Source: Chrysogorgia sp. JL179-B06 (Eukaryota > Cnidaria > Anthozoa > Scleralcyonacea > Chrysogorgiidae). From it: a stretch of DNA of 64,000 bases. The DNA lies in the NCBI GenBank assembly GCA_035772405.1, contig JAYKKM010000123.1:1647501-1711500 (forward strand), written 5' to 3'. The translations under genes were made by a program, and so were the position numbers. Shown here piece by piece: positions 1 through 9,163 of the stretch; the first letter of the stretch is position 1, and each line of letters begins with the position of its first letter. The notes below the pieces were generated by a model that was given only the letters and a program-made list of their open reading frames with translations, had not been told where the DNA came from and made no database searches.

Positions 1-460
1 ATGTTTCAGTGAGAGCAACAGTAATATCCAAGTGATACAAATCATCAACAACAAAATCACTCTCGTCACCCTTCACTGTCGGTTTTGAACGATGATTGGA
101 AACAACGTTTCTCTTTGCATTTTTCTTCTTCAACGGCTCTTTGTTCAACATGCTGCCAAACATCAGGAGTCAACGTTCACATGAAAACGTTCTCTCTCGT
201 TGTATCAAACGCAAATAATTCCCTTGTCTCGCCTTTTTTCCCTTGTCTCTCCTATTTTTTGATGGTTCCCGACATCATTTTCGCGTTCCTTTGACGTTTT
301 CCGACAAGCCTAACCATTTTTTTTTAATTTTAGTAACTTTTGCCCATATTGAAATTACAGAGATACAAATTAGAAGTTTACATACTAGCAACCTAAAAGG
401 CTTTTTATATAAGTCCCGTAGTGGAAGTTATATTCGTTAAAATATTTACATTTAATCAAT
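1..460. other. Non-coding sequence, nothing recognised
   Basis: AT-rich sequence without a convincing reading frame. The open frames here are short, low in complexity and lack a family motif. Confidence 0.6.
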
Positions 461-942
461 TTAAAGGACATCGGCAATAAAAAGTGAGTACCTTTTCAAT
501 AAAAGTACGTAACTTAAATAGCCGGAATATAGTAGTTTGAGGTTGTAAAATGCTGAATCATTGTCCGCCATCTTGAATGTATTTTCGATATGCGTGTGAC
601 GTCACAACCGAGGTAAAGCGAAATTTTTATCTAGCTCTCCTCATGTCTTTATAAGCCGGAAACTCGATTTTTGTGAATGTCTTTGATTTTCAATTGAACT
701 ACACCATTTAAACATTCCGCAGAAATTCGTCTATCCACATTGTAGTTTCATGAGATTTACCCCTAATGTGACACCATGTAAGTATTACAGCAAGATGGCG
801 GATGACAGGATTGTCTTCTGTCAAAATTAGTGTTGTCTACTACAAGAGTAGTTTTGTTTACTTGGATTACCTTCGTAAGCCTGTTTGTTGAACATAAATT
901 CCAAAATTTAAAATTGTGATTTATGTTGTCAATGTCCTTTAA
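461..942. mobile_element. MITE-like element with short inverted termini
   Basis: The sequence starts TTAAAGGACATCGGCAA and ends with the approximate inverse TTGTCAATGTCCTTTAA. TTAA lies at both outer edges, which could be a TTAA target duplication of piggyBac type. The interior is non-coding and holds the mirrored CCGCCATCTTGAA and AAGATGGCGG motifs. It is a non-autonomous DNA transposon by inference; the family was not identified. Confidence 0.5.
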
Positions 943-1366
943 AGGTGCAGTCCCATGTGTGGTATTTCAAACGTTGGGGACCCCATGTATCAACAAACTT
1001 TAACGGAATAGATTTGCGACAGTTCGAAAGCGAGTATTCGTCAAAGGTGGCGAGTGGTAGTTTGAGATATATTATCCACATTTAGGAACAGAACAGCTTC
1101 TTATAACACGCTTTTTAGGCGGAAAAGCTCAAGCGTGTGAAAAAAATTCGCAATACTTCATGTTCAATGTTTATATAATGCAATGTAAATAAACGATATA
1201 AACAGAAACGTGGACATGCGCAGAACGGACTGGACAGTAACATAAACATATAAATCTATAAAAATATAAGAATAAAGAAAAATGAAAATTATTATATCTA
1301 CCGAGTCTCCCTTCTAACGTATTTCTAAATGTTTTATAATTCAATTTTTCTAGATTATTGATCAAC
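943..1366 (+). other. 5' flank of GPCR 1, non-coding
   Basis: No gene is visible. This stretch would hold the promoter and 5' UTR of the receptor gene that follows, but no individual promoter element can be assigned with confidence. Confidence 0.4.
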
Positions 1367-2575
1367 ATGGACAATACATCATGCAATATTACAGCGCTTG
1401 AAGCCAAGTTTAACAGATCATATGTTATCATGAACTATGACAAGCTACTTGGTAAATGCCCGTCTTTCCAGGGCGCATTTTATGATCCTGACGCACCAGA
1501 TAGAAATACAGAAACGACGTTCAAATTGATATTCTATTTCCTCGCAGCGATCGAAAATTTACTCTTACTTTTTGTCATTTACAAAGATCCACTCAAACGT
1601 TTCCGCAACACTCCATCGTATTTTATTGGAAATTTTGCCATCGCAGATCTTGTTTCCATTATCAGTGGTATATGTACTTCCATATTTCAGCTCAACCCCC
1701 AAAAGAACCGAAAAAATGAAGAAATTGCTGGCTGCATTTCTGCGATAGGCCTTCAAAGTTCATTCTTAATAATCATGTTCTTTGCTATTGATCGATACGT
1801 TGCCATTGCACATCCTTACAAATATCAGAATATTACGAGAAAGAATTTTATCTTGCAAGTACTGTTGTTATTGCCATGGTGTTTTTCGATTATTGCGTTA
1901 CCAGTTATTTACTTCGTACCTGCTTACAGAGATGGAAGAACGCTGACCAATTTATTTGCTGGCGACGTTATCGTTCTCACTGTCATTTCTTTAATCGTCC
2001 ATCCCCTCACACATTGGACATTTAAGAGAAAGATGAAAGACTTTTCAACATCAAGCTATCCAAATCAAGAAATCGAAAAAGAAAATCTCAAAATAGCTAA
2101 AGTGTTGTTAACGACTGTTTTGGTGATTTCTGTCTGTCTTATAATGTTCATGTTTCCTTATATAGTTGCGCTAAGCTTCAGTCTAGCTGGCTGTGACGCA
2201 TGTTTTATAAATCACGCTTTTGTGTCATTTTGGACATATTTCCCGTTGCTCACAGCTTTTCGCTTGATGACTAATTGCTTGGTGTACGCTTGGCGGTTAC
2301 CGCTGTACAGAGTATCGTTGAAAGTACTCATTGCCAAATCCCGTTTACAACCATTAGTAAATTGGATTAGTAGCGCTCCTGAAGGCGGAACAGAGAGTGT
2401 TGGAAGAACAACAGATCACACAATATCGTTCGAGTTCTCGAAAACGAATTTATCTCCTGAAGAAACTGTGAACACAAGTGCTCCGCCGCCAAGACAACCT
2501 CCAAATGAGATTGAAATGGCAAACTTGGGCATCTGCAATGAGGTCGAAGTAACTAGTTTGGACGAAAGACTTTGA
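1367..2575 (+). CDS. Class A (rhodopsin-like) GPCR 1, orphan
   Basis: An intronless seven-transmembrane receptor of 402 aa. I start at the ATG at 1367 because the three in-frame codons before it contain no ATG. The short N-terminus carries NxS/NxT-type glycosylation sequons (NTS, NIT, NRS). Visible landmarks are the TM1 Asn (AIENLLLL), the TM2 Asp (NFAIADL), a TM3 end with DRYVAIAHP, and TM7 with TNCLVYAWRLP, which replaces the usual NPxxY proline by cysteine. A tail of about 70 aa rich in Ser/Thr/Pro/Glu follows TM7. It acts at the plasma membrane by coupling a ligand signal to G proteins; the ligand cannot be predicted. Its stop codon is about 30 bp from the 3' tail of a LINE and 88 bp from the Polinton, so its native 3' UTR has probably been altered by these insertions. 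Confidence 0.9.
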   Translation: MDNTSCNITALEAKFNRSYVIMNYDKLLGKCPSFQGAFYDPDAPDRNTETTFKLIFYFLAAIENLLLLFVIYKDPLKRFRNTPSYFIGNFAIADLVSIISGICTSIFQLNPQKNRKNEEIAGCISAIGLQSSFLIIMFFAIDRYVAIAHPYKYQNITRKNFILQVLLLLPWCFSIIALPVIYFVPAYRDGRTLTNLFAGDVIVLTVISLIVHPLTHWTFKRKMKDFSTSSYPNQEIEKENLKIAKVLLTTVLVISVCLIMFMFPYIVALSFSLAGCDACFINHAFVSFWTYFPLLTAFRLMTNCLVYAWRLPLYRVSLKVLIAKSRLQPLVNWISSAPEGGTESVGRTTDHTISFEFSKTNLSPEETVNTSAPPPRQPPNEIEMANLGICNEVEVTSLDERL

Positions 2576-2605
2576 CAATATACATATATATAATATACAT
2601 ATATA

Positions 2606-2657
2606 GATAGAAAAAAAAGATAGAAAAACTTTATTTAAACACGTTGACCCTGTCAAC
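2606..2657 (-). mobile_element. 3' tail of LINE A, cut off from its body by the Polinton
   Basis: On the minus strand this reads as a LINE 3' end. It continues from the 20284-side sequence through the duplicated CTAAGC site, then has GTTGACAGGGTCAACGTG, an AAATAAAG poly(A)-signal-like stretch and a low-complexity tail. The body of the same element resumes at 20284 on the far side of the Polinton. Together they define the empty site into which the Polinton inserted. Confidence 0.7.
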
Positions 2658-2663
2658 CTAAGC
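2658..2663. repeat. Target-site duplication, left copy (CTAAGC)
   Basis: CTAAGC directly precedes the left terminus and recurs at 20278-20283 directly after the right terminus. Six-base duplications are the known Polinton/Maverick signature. Confidence 0.92.
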
Positions 2664-2832
2664 AGTAGTATAGAAGGTAGGGCTGCGAGCTCAATCGACC
2701 TCAAACGTGAATATAAACACCAAAACATCACCAAATTTGGCCAAGTCACAACTCGACAAATTTGGCGATGTTTTGGTGTTTATATTAACGTTTGAGGTCG
2801 AATAAGCTCGCAGCCCTACCTTCTATACTACT
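2664..2832. repeat. Terminal palindrome inside the left TIR
   Basis: The first 169 bp of the TIR form an inverted repeat in themselves. The sequence begins AGTAGTATAGAAGGTAGGG and ends with its inverse CCCTACCTTCTATACTACT. The arms are about 78 bp with a few mismatches, around a short AAGTCACAACTCG-type loop. Each end of the element could therefore fold into a hairpin, and the terminal AGTAGTA motif occurs four times per element. Confidence 0.9.
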
Positions 2833-2974
2833 ACAGCAATCGTTCGTCAATTTAGACACCCCTCGCACATTTTCTACTAAATTGATGTCAAACACACGCG
2901 AGACTAGCGAAACAATACCAAATTTATACTAAATCGCGACTCTCGCTAAATTTGACACCATTTCAGCCACATTT

Positions 2975-3123
2975 AAAAAATAGAGAGCGTCGTTTCAAAA
3001 TTCTCACAAATTACATTTAGGAAAAATAGAAAGTGTCATTTCAACATTTTCGCGTGTTAAAAAAATAAAATGTGGTACGAGCTCACTCCCACATATTAAA
3101 AAAATAGAGAGTGTCATTTCAAC
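2975..3123 (+). repeat. Three iterated AAAAATAGARAGYGTC motifs in the TIR
   Basis: Related 24-26-bp motifs lie at 2975-3000, 3022-3045 and 3098-3123, with mirror copies in the right TIR (for example 19818-19843). They share A5-7, TAGA(G/A)AG(C/T)GTC(G/A)TTTCAA. They resemble iterons or binding sites for a replication or integration protein; the ligand is unknown. Confidence 0.65.
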
Positions 3124-3233
3124 CGACGCGTTCTACTGTTGTCTCAATTCACGCGCGAAAAAAAACCACTAGATTTTGATTCTAGTGGTGATGTTTATCC
3201 AAATGGATAGCGAAATGGTGCTCTTTTGATTGG

Positions 3234-3749
3234 CTAGTCCACTCGCTCGCTATTTTCAGCGTCGTCTACCGTTTCTTTCTTGAAGTGGTGATCGTACACA
3301 TATTTCGACGTTGTGATTCCTCCCGACAACAAGCCCAAGAAAGGCACGTACGGCGTCACAATCGCGACAATGCTCTCGACGTCTTTTTTTAATAACGGGT
3401 CTTTTTGTAGTTCGTCATTTAGCTCGTCAGGATTTTCAATAGCGTTCAACCCGTCCAGTAAGTTAGCGAACTTGCTGATTAGCAAATCGGTGAGAAAAGC
3501 ATTTGCGATCTCCATTCTCTTCAACTCGTATTGACGCCATATCTTGTCGATAACCTTTGCGGACGCTTTTTTAATGTACGCTTCGGACTGACTCACCACA
3601 CCGTCACCGGACAGTCTAATTAGTTCGGATCTCCTAACGTCAATGTTGTCTTCCACAGTCGAGGTGTCATCAGTCTCCTCAACTAATTCCTCAATCGTAG
3701 GATTTTCCCCACTTTTGCGTTTTACCATCACGCTATTACTTATACCCAT
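3234..3749 (-). CDS. Conserved small Polinton protein of unknown function
   Basis: 171 aa, starting at the ATG at 3749. The N-terminus is acidic and low in complexity. A helical middle (about 50-100, with KRMEIANAFLTDLLISKF) follows, then a hydrophobic C-terminal stretch at about 128-150 (VTPYVPFLGLLSGGITTSKY) that could touch a membrane. The architecture looks like uncharacterised small proteins that accompany capsid genes in cnidarian Polintons, from general knowledge and without a search. It is the terminal gene of the minus-strand block, 3 bp downstream of the ATPase. A structural or assembly role is a guess from context. Confidence 0.75.
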   Translation of the reverse strand: MGISNSVMVKRKSGENPTIEELVEETDDTSTVEDNIDVRRSELIRLSGDGVVSQSEAYIKKASAKVIDKIWRQYELKRMEIANAFLTDLLISKFANLLDGLNAIENPDELNDELQKDPLLKKDVESIVAIVTPYVPFLGLLSGGITTSKYVYDHHFKKETVDDAENSERVD

Positions 3750-3752
3750 ATT

Positions 3753-4352
3753 TTATTGCGGAATAACAACTTCATGACTGTATGGATAACGCAGCGAGAT
3801 TTCAAGTCTAGCGTACTTATTATTTTTTAGTGCGGTCACAATCGCCGACGATTTTTCTCTGCTGATGTTTCCAAGGTAATCGTCGATAACGACCTTCATA
3901 TCACTCCTACTTGGGCAGTAGAAGCAAACGAGCTTACTAATATTTTCTCTATACGGTTTTGCGATCGACGTCAGTTGTTGCGTGATGACAATAACGCTCA
4001 GCATAAAATGTCGCGCGCTAAAAGCCAAGTTGACTAATTGACTAGTCCTATTCTTAACATCTTGAGAACTTGCACAGTCGTCCAACACAATCAGAGTGTT
4101 AGTTCCTTTAAAAACATTTGTTACACACTTGAGAACAGCGTCGACATTGTCCTGTGTGCAGTCTATCGCTAACACGTCGGGGTCGCGCACATATTTCCAA
4201 TCTTGATACGCTTTGTTCCACTCGAAAGTAGGGCAAATCAACACAATGTAGTCAAATTTACTAAAGTACTCAGACTCTAGTGTTTCCAGCAAATAGTGCG
4301 TCTTACCACAAGCTGTCATACCAACAACTAGCATATTAAACGGAGTCTCCAT
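3753..4352 (-). CDS. ATP: FtsK/HerA-type genome-packaging ATPase
   Basis: 199 aa P-loop ATPase that by family knowledge pumps viral or Polinton DNA into a preformed capsid. Walker A is GMTACGKT at residues 11-18. Walker B is TLIVLDD at 86-92 with the acidic pair D91/D92. A sensor-like ITQQ lies at 123-126. Start is the ATG at 4352. It sits between the capsid gene (15 bp upstream) and the 171-aa gene (3 bp downstream), the usual neighbourhood of packaging genes. Length is normal for the compact Polinton/adeno-type enzyme. All key residues are present. Confidence 0.93.
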   Translation of the reverse strand: METPFNMLVVGMTACGKTHYLLETLESEYFSKFDYIVLICPTFEWNKAYQDWKYVRDPDVLAIDCTQDNVDAVLKCVTNVFKGTNTLIVLDDCASSQDVKNRTSQLVNLAFSARHFMLSVIVITQQLTSIAKPYRENISKLVCFYCPSRSDMKVVIDDYLGNISREKSSAIVTALKNNKYARLEISLRYPYSHEVVIPQ

Positions 4353-4367
4353 TAACCCACGTTTGAT

Positions 4368-5606
4368 TTAATACTGGATTGATTGCAACCCATTGTTCAT
4401 GAAGTTTACCAGACCATCGCTTATCACAAACACCCTGCACATGACATTTGCAGTCGTCGCTTTTTTAGTGATCTCAAGAAGCACGCCGGATTGTGTGTTT
4501 ACAATGTTCTTGCCAGTGGCGACATTGCGATTATCTTGAACACTCCTCAAGTCGATGACTAACGCAAAGCCATCTTTATAGAACTTCTGTATGGTCATAA
4601 ACTGAGCGTGTTCTTCACCCAACCCAAACAATCGTTTCGCTTCTGCATAGAACTTCGACTTTGGGATGCCTTGTGAGTACACACTATTTGGCACGCCTTC
4701 GATTGTGACTCTAATATTCTCAATATTTGGGTAAAGAAACTCCTCACTGTCTGTTCGCACCTTATTCGTGAATAGCAACACAATCGCCTTCATGCTTTTT
4801 CTTGGTAGATTAATGTTTTCATTCACGATGGTTGTACCTTTGTCCCATTCGGTGGTTTTCATCAACGTAACGTGCTCATATGACAAACTACGACCACTTG
4901 CATAGCCCGACGCTATTTCGTCAGCGAGCTCCTGGTTATCAATCGTCTCATACTCAAGCTCGAGATTCTCCAGAGTGTATCCACCCACAGCGCTACCGGA
5001 TTGCGCCACCATGATGTCTGCGGCCTTCGGGAGTGTGATCACATACTGCAAGTTGTTGTTCATGCTAAAAGGAGCGTACAACCCGTGGTCATTCATAATC
5101 TTACCAAGCTTAATCCGCAGTTTCGTCCCAATCACACCAAACATTAACGCGTCACTAACTTTAGCGACATTCCCACTCGTCGCACCACTGTCATCCTTAG
5201 AAATTAGCTTTCTCAAGTTCTCACCACCAACACCATAGTCAATCATTTGGTCTCGCGCAGTAGCACTCTCCCAAAGGTCGCGATAGACACCAGTGTAATT
5301 TTCCCCATTGTTGTCGTACACAGTCTCCCCGGCTAGTCTCACAACAAGTTTCTCAACCAACAACTTGCTCACATTGTTCAAGAACCAGCTTTTAGCGTTC
5401 GCGTTCTTAAAGTCGAACACTAGACCCAACGATCCAGGCACCAAACAGCTACTAACCTTGAGCTTTGGTATATCAATGTAAAGTTCCTCGCCAGGACTGA
5501 CTTTATTAGGGTTCAACGTGATTACGTGTTGCGTTCTCACCCCTTTTATACCACCCATGGTTGCTCGTCTAAAACCGGGGCTCAACTCTGCCGACGTGAC
5601 GTTCAT
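4368..5606 (-). CDS. MCP: Major capsid protein, double-jelly-roll type (Polinton)
   Basis: 412 aa. The protein has the mostly beta, low-charge composition of a capsid protein. It carries segments typical of the animal Polinton capsid family: CLVPGSLGLVFDF near 55-67, LVEKLVVRLAGETVYDNNG, YRDLWES, the NDHGLYAPFSMNNNLQYVI stretch, LENLELEYETID, and RKSMKAIVLLFTNK followed by a RVTIEGVPNSVYSQG turn. These match my memory of cnidarian Polinton major capsid proteins; no alignment could be run. It would form the pseudo-hexagonal capsomers packaged by the neighbouring ATPase. It is intact from the ATG at 5606 to the stop. It is shorter than the roughly 600-aa mavirus protein, so loops may be reduced. 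Confidence 0.8.
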   Translation of the reverse strand: MNVTSAELSPGFRRATMGGIKGVRTQHVITLNPNKVSPGEELYIDIPKLKVSSCLVPGSLGLVFDFKNANAKSWFLNNVSKLLVEKLVVRLAGETVYDNNGENYTGVYRDLWESATARDQMIDYGVGGENLRKLISKDDSGATSGNVAKVSDALMFGVIGTKLRIKLGKIMNDHGLYAPFSMNNNLQYVITLPKAADIMVAQSGSAVGGYTLENLELEYETIDNQELADEIASGYASGRSLSYEHVTLMKTTEWDKGTTIVNENINLPRKSMKAIVLLFTNKVRTDSEEFLYPNIENIRVTIEGVPNSVYSQGIPKSKFYAEAKRLFGLGEEHAQFMTIQKFYKDGFALVIDLRSVQDNRNVATGKNIVNTQSGVLLEITKKATTANVMCRVFVISDGLVNFMNNGLQSIQY

Positions 5607-5628
5607 ATACTTTACATATGTTTTATCG

Positions 5629-7039
5629 CTACCGTTTTAGCTTGTAATAATCATAAGCAAACCACGCAAGTACCACCGCGAGTACCCACAGATTTTGAGC
5701 CAACCAAGCGAGACCCTTTGCACCCAACGTCAACATATTGTAAACTAAATTAGCCAACCCAACAGCCCATGGACCCATCTTCGTGATTGCGTTCTTAACA
5801 GCCTGTGCGAATGACCTCGTGGCCATAGCGCCTTTCATAACAGCAGATCTCCCAGCGATAATAATAGTTGTTATAATTCCAGCCACTGAAATTGCTACAG
5901 CGCTCAACCCAACCACATTTTCTTTAGCCCATTCCTTAAACTTCTGAAACCTGTCAATGTCGACTTCTTGTTGCGCTCTAACCTCTTCTATTCGCCGCTG
6001 TTCAATAACCATGTCTCTAGCCTTTTTAAGTCCAATCATTCTCCCAACTAGACCAATACGCTCTTTATTCTCCTCAGCTGTGAGGCCTTCTCTGTTAAGC
6101 TCTACCAATCTCTCACTCGTTTCATTTATCACCTTTTGAAAATGGTCTGCTTGTATTTGCAACGCACCAGTGTCACCTATTCTTGACTCGCGCAAACACA
6201 CTATCGCTTGGATTAAGCACACCACTCAGATCGCGGGTTTCGTCTAGTGATAGCCCAGGTATGTCATCATAGACCACTTTTGTCTCAATCACTGGGAAGT
6301 CATCTGTGACAGCTGTTGTTTCTGTACTCTCAGGGATTTGACTAACTAACTGTTTGAATTGCTTAATCGCGTTTTTACTACTCGCATCTTTACTGTAGAT
6401 CAAGCCTTTTTCCACAGGTACTAGAATTCGTTTGGGTTTTCCATATTTACCATCTTTGTTTATCGGTTTGAAAAGAATAGACCCTGTGCCCGTCACATAT
6501 GATCTGTCGACTATTCCCCTTGACGCGTCGTCATGACCGAGTCTTTTTTTTTTGTGTAACTTATGTATTTTCTCACCTATCGCCTTGATTCTTTTTAGTT
6601 GATTTTTTGTTACCTCTTTGTTGACTGCTTTTAGTTCTCCAAGTCTTTTACTAATTTCGTCCTCCTCTCCAAAAGCTATGCTGAAACTTACGTCACTAAC
6701 GTCACCATACGACTTCTGTTCAACAGACTCTACCGCTGGGACTTCTGTGTTGGTCCCCCTTATTGTCACCGTTTTACCATCGTCGGTGTCGGTGAACGGC
6801 GTCTCTTTTTCTTGAACCCCTCTTCTATCCAGTTCGCCCTGCAATCTATTCGCTCTCTTATTCAATCTCTCATACTCGACACGTTCGATGTGTGGTATAT
6901 CGTCGTCGGTGTATATTTTCTCGATTGAATCTATACGTTTAGTGAGCTCTTCAAGTTCGACGTTTATTTGATCATCAGTGTAAGCTCTACCAAGGTTCTC
7001 CATCTCAATCTCGTCAAAAACTTTCCCACCTTCAGCCAT
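5629..7039 (-). pseudogene. Membrane protein paralogue 1, broken by a frameshift
   Basis: The first part (ATG at 7039 to a stop at 6173) begins MAEGG and ends within a DDIPGLSLDETRDLSGVLNP segment. The second part (frame open from about 6225 to 5629, with no ATG of its own at its edge) continues with IGDTGALQIQADHF, a charged coiled coil and two hydrophobic segments. The intact paralogue at 7099-8049 holds both regions in one frame, so the two parts are one gene with a one-base-type shift near 6175-6200. The N-terminal half is about 140 aa longer than in the paralogue and carries a basic KKKRLGHDD patch. The C-terminal half is very close to the paralogue. A role as a virion membrane or internal capsid protein is possible but unproven. 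Confidence 0.75.
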
Positions 7040-7098
7040 ATTACATTAGCTCACATTTTGAATATCGCTCTCTAACTCCCACGAATCACATTTTCTCT
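7040..7098 (-). repeat. Duplicated gene-boundary fragment (integrase tail plus leader)
   Basis: The bases before the MAEGG start of paralogue 1 repeat those before the MAEGG start of paralogue 2 (8050-8095). On the minus strand both contain GCGATATTCAAAATGTGAGC, which codes for the end of the integrase chromodomain. The repeat shows that paralogue 1 or 2 arose by tandem duplication that copied the integrase tail with it. Confidence 0.8.
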
Positions 7099-8049
7099 CT
7101 AGTTTAAATAATTGTACGCAAGCCACGCGAATGTCACCGCAAACACCCACAGATTTTGAGCTAACCAGGCAAGACCCTTCGCACCTACCACCAGCGCGTC
7201 ATAAACTAAGTTCGCCAATCCAACAGCCCATGGACCCATCTTCGCTATCGCATTTTTAACAGCCTGTGCAAACGACCTCGTGACCATAGCGCCTCTCATA
7301 ACATTAGACCTCCCAGCGATAATAATAGTTGTTATAATTGCAGCTATTGCAATCGCTAAAGCGCTAGACCCAACCATATTTTCTCTAACCCATCTCTTGA
7401 ACTTCTGCAACCTGTCAATGTCGACTTCCTGCTGCTCTCTAACTTCCTCCATTTCTCGCTGTTCAATAACCATGTCTCTAGCCCGTCTAAGTCCAACCAT
7501 TCTCTCAGCTAGATCGATGAACTCTTCGTTCTCTGCGATCGTGAGGTCCTCTCTGTCAAGCTCCGCTATTCTTTTGCTCGCTTCGTTTATCAAGTCTTGA
7601 AAATGGTCTGCTTGTATTTGCAATGTGCCAGTGTCGCCTACTCTCAACTCAGACATCACATTCTCACCTGGATTGAGCATGCTATTCAGCTCGCGGTTCT
7701 CGATTGGTGTTAGTCCAGGTATGTCGACGTACTCTGCGTGTGTGGTGTCTAACAACGGCGCACTCCCCACAACGTCTTCACGATCTCTTACGATGTCATT
7801 AACCCGCGTTGTGATATCATTAAAATCCTTCTTCACGCGTTGACGAAATCTTACGTCACGTTCGCGCCTCAGTCCACTCTCCACTCTAATTAGTCTAATT
7901 TTCTCATCGACTGTGACGTTTGGGTCGTCCCGAGCTAGTCTGCGATCTTGAGTGGCTTTTTCGAGACTATACTTTAGTTCATCGTCAGTGACATCTTTGT
8001 ACTCGTCAGATCTCTCCATCTCAAGGTCGTCGAAACCACCTTCAGCCAT
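7099..8049 (-). CDS. Membrane protein paralogue 2 (intact), unknown function
   Basis: 316 aa, starting MAEGG at 8049. The N-terminal 100 residues are charged and helical. A short PGLTPIENRELNSMLNPGE segment at 111-129 is shared with paralogue 1. A charged coiled coil spans about 145-220. A strongly hydrophobic segment lies at about 225-246 (SALAIAIAAIITTIIIAG), a basic amphipathic stretch at 247-275, and a final aromatic hydrophobic segment at 296-314 (NLWVFAVTFAWLAY). Topology suggests an integral or membrane-active protein. It lies 7 bp from the integrase chromodomain stop and 60 bp from paralogue 1. I do not recognise a named family; a virion membrane-penetration or scaffold role is only an inference from its place among capsid genes. 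Confidence 0.8.
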   Translation of the reverse strand: MAEGGFDDLEMERSDEYKDVTDDELKYSLEKATQDRRLARDDPNVTVDEKIRLIRVESGLRRERDVRFRQRVKKDFNDITTRVNDIVRDREDVVGSAPLLDTTHAEYVDIPGLTPIENRELNSMLNPGENVMSELRVGDTGTLQIQADHFQDLINEASKRIAELDREDLTIAENEEFIDLAERMVGLRRARDMVIEQREMEEVREQQEVDIDRLQKFKRWVRENMVGSSALAIAIAAIITTIIIAGRSNVMRGAMVTRSFAQAVKNAIAKMGPWAVGLANLVYDALVVGAKGLAWLAQNLWVFAVTFAWLAYNYLN

Positions 8050-8055
8050 ATTACA

Positions 8056-9158
8056 TTAGCTCACATTTTGAATATCGCTTTCTGGTATCCACGAATTATG
8101 TTTACTCTCATAACCCAACCATTTGACCAGCGCCATCTTCTTCCTCTGACTTTCTTTCTTTTCAACACCTTTTCAACTCTGTACACATCGTCACCATGTT
8201 TCTTATTGACCAGCGATAATTCCTGCTCATAAAACTTACCAATAATCTGTTCACCACTTATGTCCTCAATTTCGTACACATTCGGATCACCGCGAATAAC
8301 CTTTACCACTTTAAACAGCTCCTCAGTGAAGTTGGCTTCATAGCCCTTTGTGAACACGCTCTTGTATTTACTAATTCTCACCGATTGACCAACCTTAAAC
8401 TTCGGTAATGGATTGTCTGCAAATTGATGACCAAACAATGTGGTCCACACTTCGCCCTCATTTGACTTATCAACATCCTTTGGCTTCATCATAATGCTTC
8501 GATTCACATTGCTATTGTAGTTGCTCACAAACTGGTCCAAAACGTCAATCCATTTGTACGTCCCGCGGGTGTAAAAGTACTTCCACATAATGCTCTTGAG
8601 GCTTCTATTAAAACGCTCGACAACAGCAGCCTTTTTATCACTCTTAGTGCTGAAATATTCAACGTCGTGTTCTTTCAACAAACTTTTCACCCCAACATTG
8701 TAGAACTCAAGTCCATCATCGAATTGCGCTAACTTAGGTGTGGTCCCAAACCGATCTTTAAAGTCATTCAACAATTTTCCAACAGCCTTAGTCATGTTCT
8801 TAGTGTCTTTTCTGTAAACCGCAATGCCAAAAGCGTATCTACTCAATATTTCAATACCTGTCAATATCCAATAATACCCTCCATTCTGTTTTGAGTACTT
8901 ACTCATGTCCACTAAGTCCATTTGGAGCTCTTCACCAAGAAATCCAACAAAAGTCGCACGGAATTTATGCCTTCTCACAATGGGTTTGTACCTAGTGTAG
9001 GTGTCCTGCGCTGTCAACCATTCTTTCACTGTTTTTCTAGTTACTTTCAATCCGTCCCCCAATGCGCTTTGATACAACCTCTCTACACCACTGAACCCTG
9101 TCTTAGGATTATAGTAAATGTCTCGCAACCCTTGCTCTGTTTCCACACCAAGCTCCAT
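8056..9158 (-). CDS. INT: Retroviral-like integrase, frame broken before the chromodomain
   Basis: DDE integrase of the RVE superfamily, which would catalyse Polinton insertion and create the 6-bp duplication. I start at the ATG at 9158 (MELGVETEQG); the longer frame has only GTG. An N-terminal helical region precedes the core: catalytic D81 (ELQMDLVDM), D147 (QFDDGLEF) and E181 (VVERFNRS), spacing D-x33-E by my count. A C-terminal SH3-like segment contains VYEIEDISGEQIIGKFYEQEL. The open frame then runs out of homology at about 8147. A second frame at 8056-8136 reads MALVKWLGYESKHNSW, a clear chromodomain, ending at 8056. One coding frame shift near 8134-8146 therefore separates core and chromodomain. 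The chromodomain would target insertion to methylated histone; here it is probably lost. Confidence 0.93.
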
Positions 9159-9163
9159 ATAAT

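Larger units (their letters stand above)
2664..3236 (+). repeat. Polinton left terminal inverted repeat
   Basis: 573 bp that match the reverse complement of 19704-20277. The one difference I saw is an A8 run at 3158-3165 against T9 on the right. It contains the outer 169-bp palindrome, three copies of an AAAAATAGARAGYGTC-type motif and a short hairpin (CCACTAGA/TCTAGTGG). It ends at the stop codon of the first minus-strand gene. Confidence 0.95.

Noticed and set aside
5629..6225. The 198-codon frame as a separate gene
   Set aside because: It opens with GTG in sequence already used by the upstream frame and aligns with the C-terminal half of the 316-aa paralogue, so it is the second part of one broken gene.
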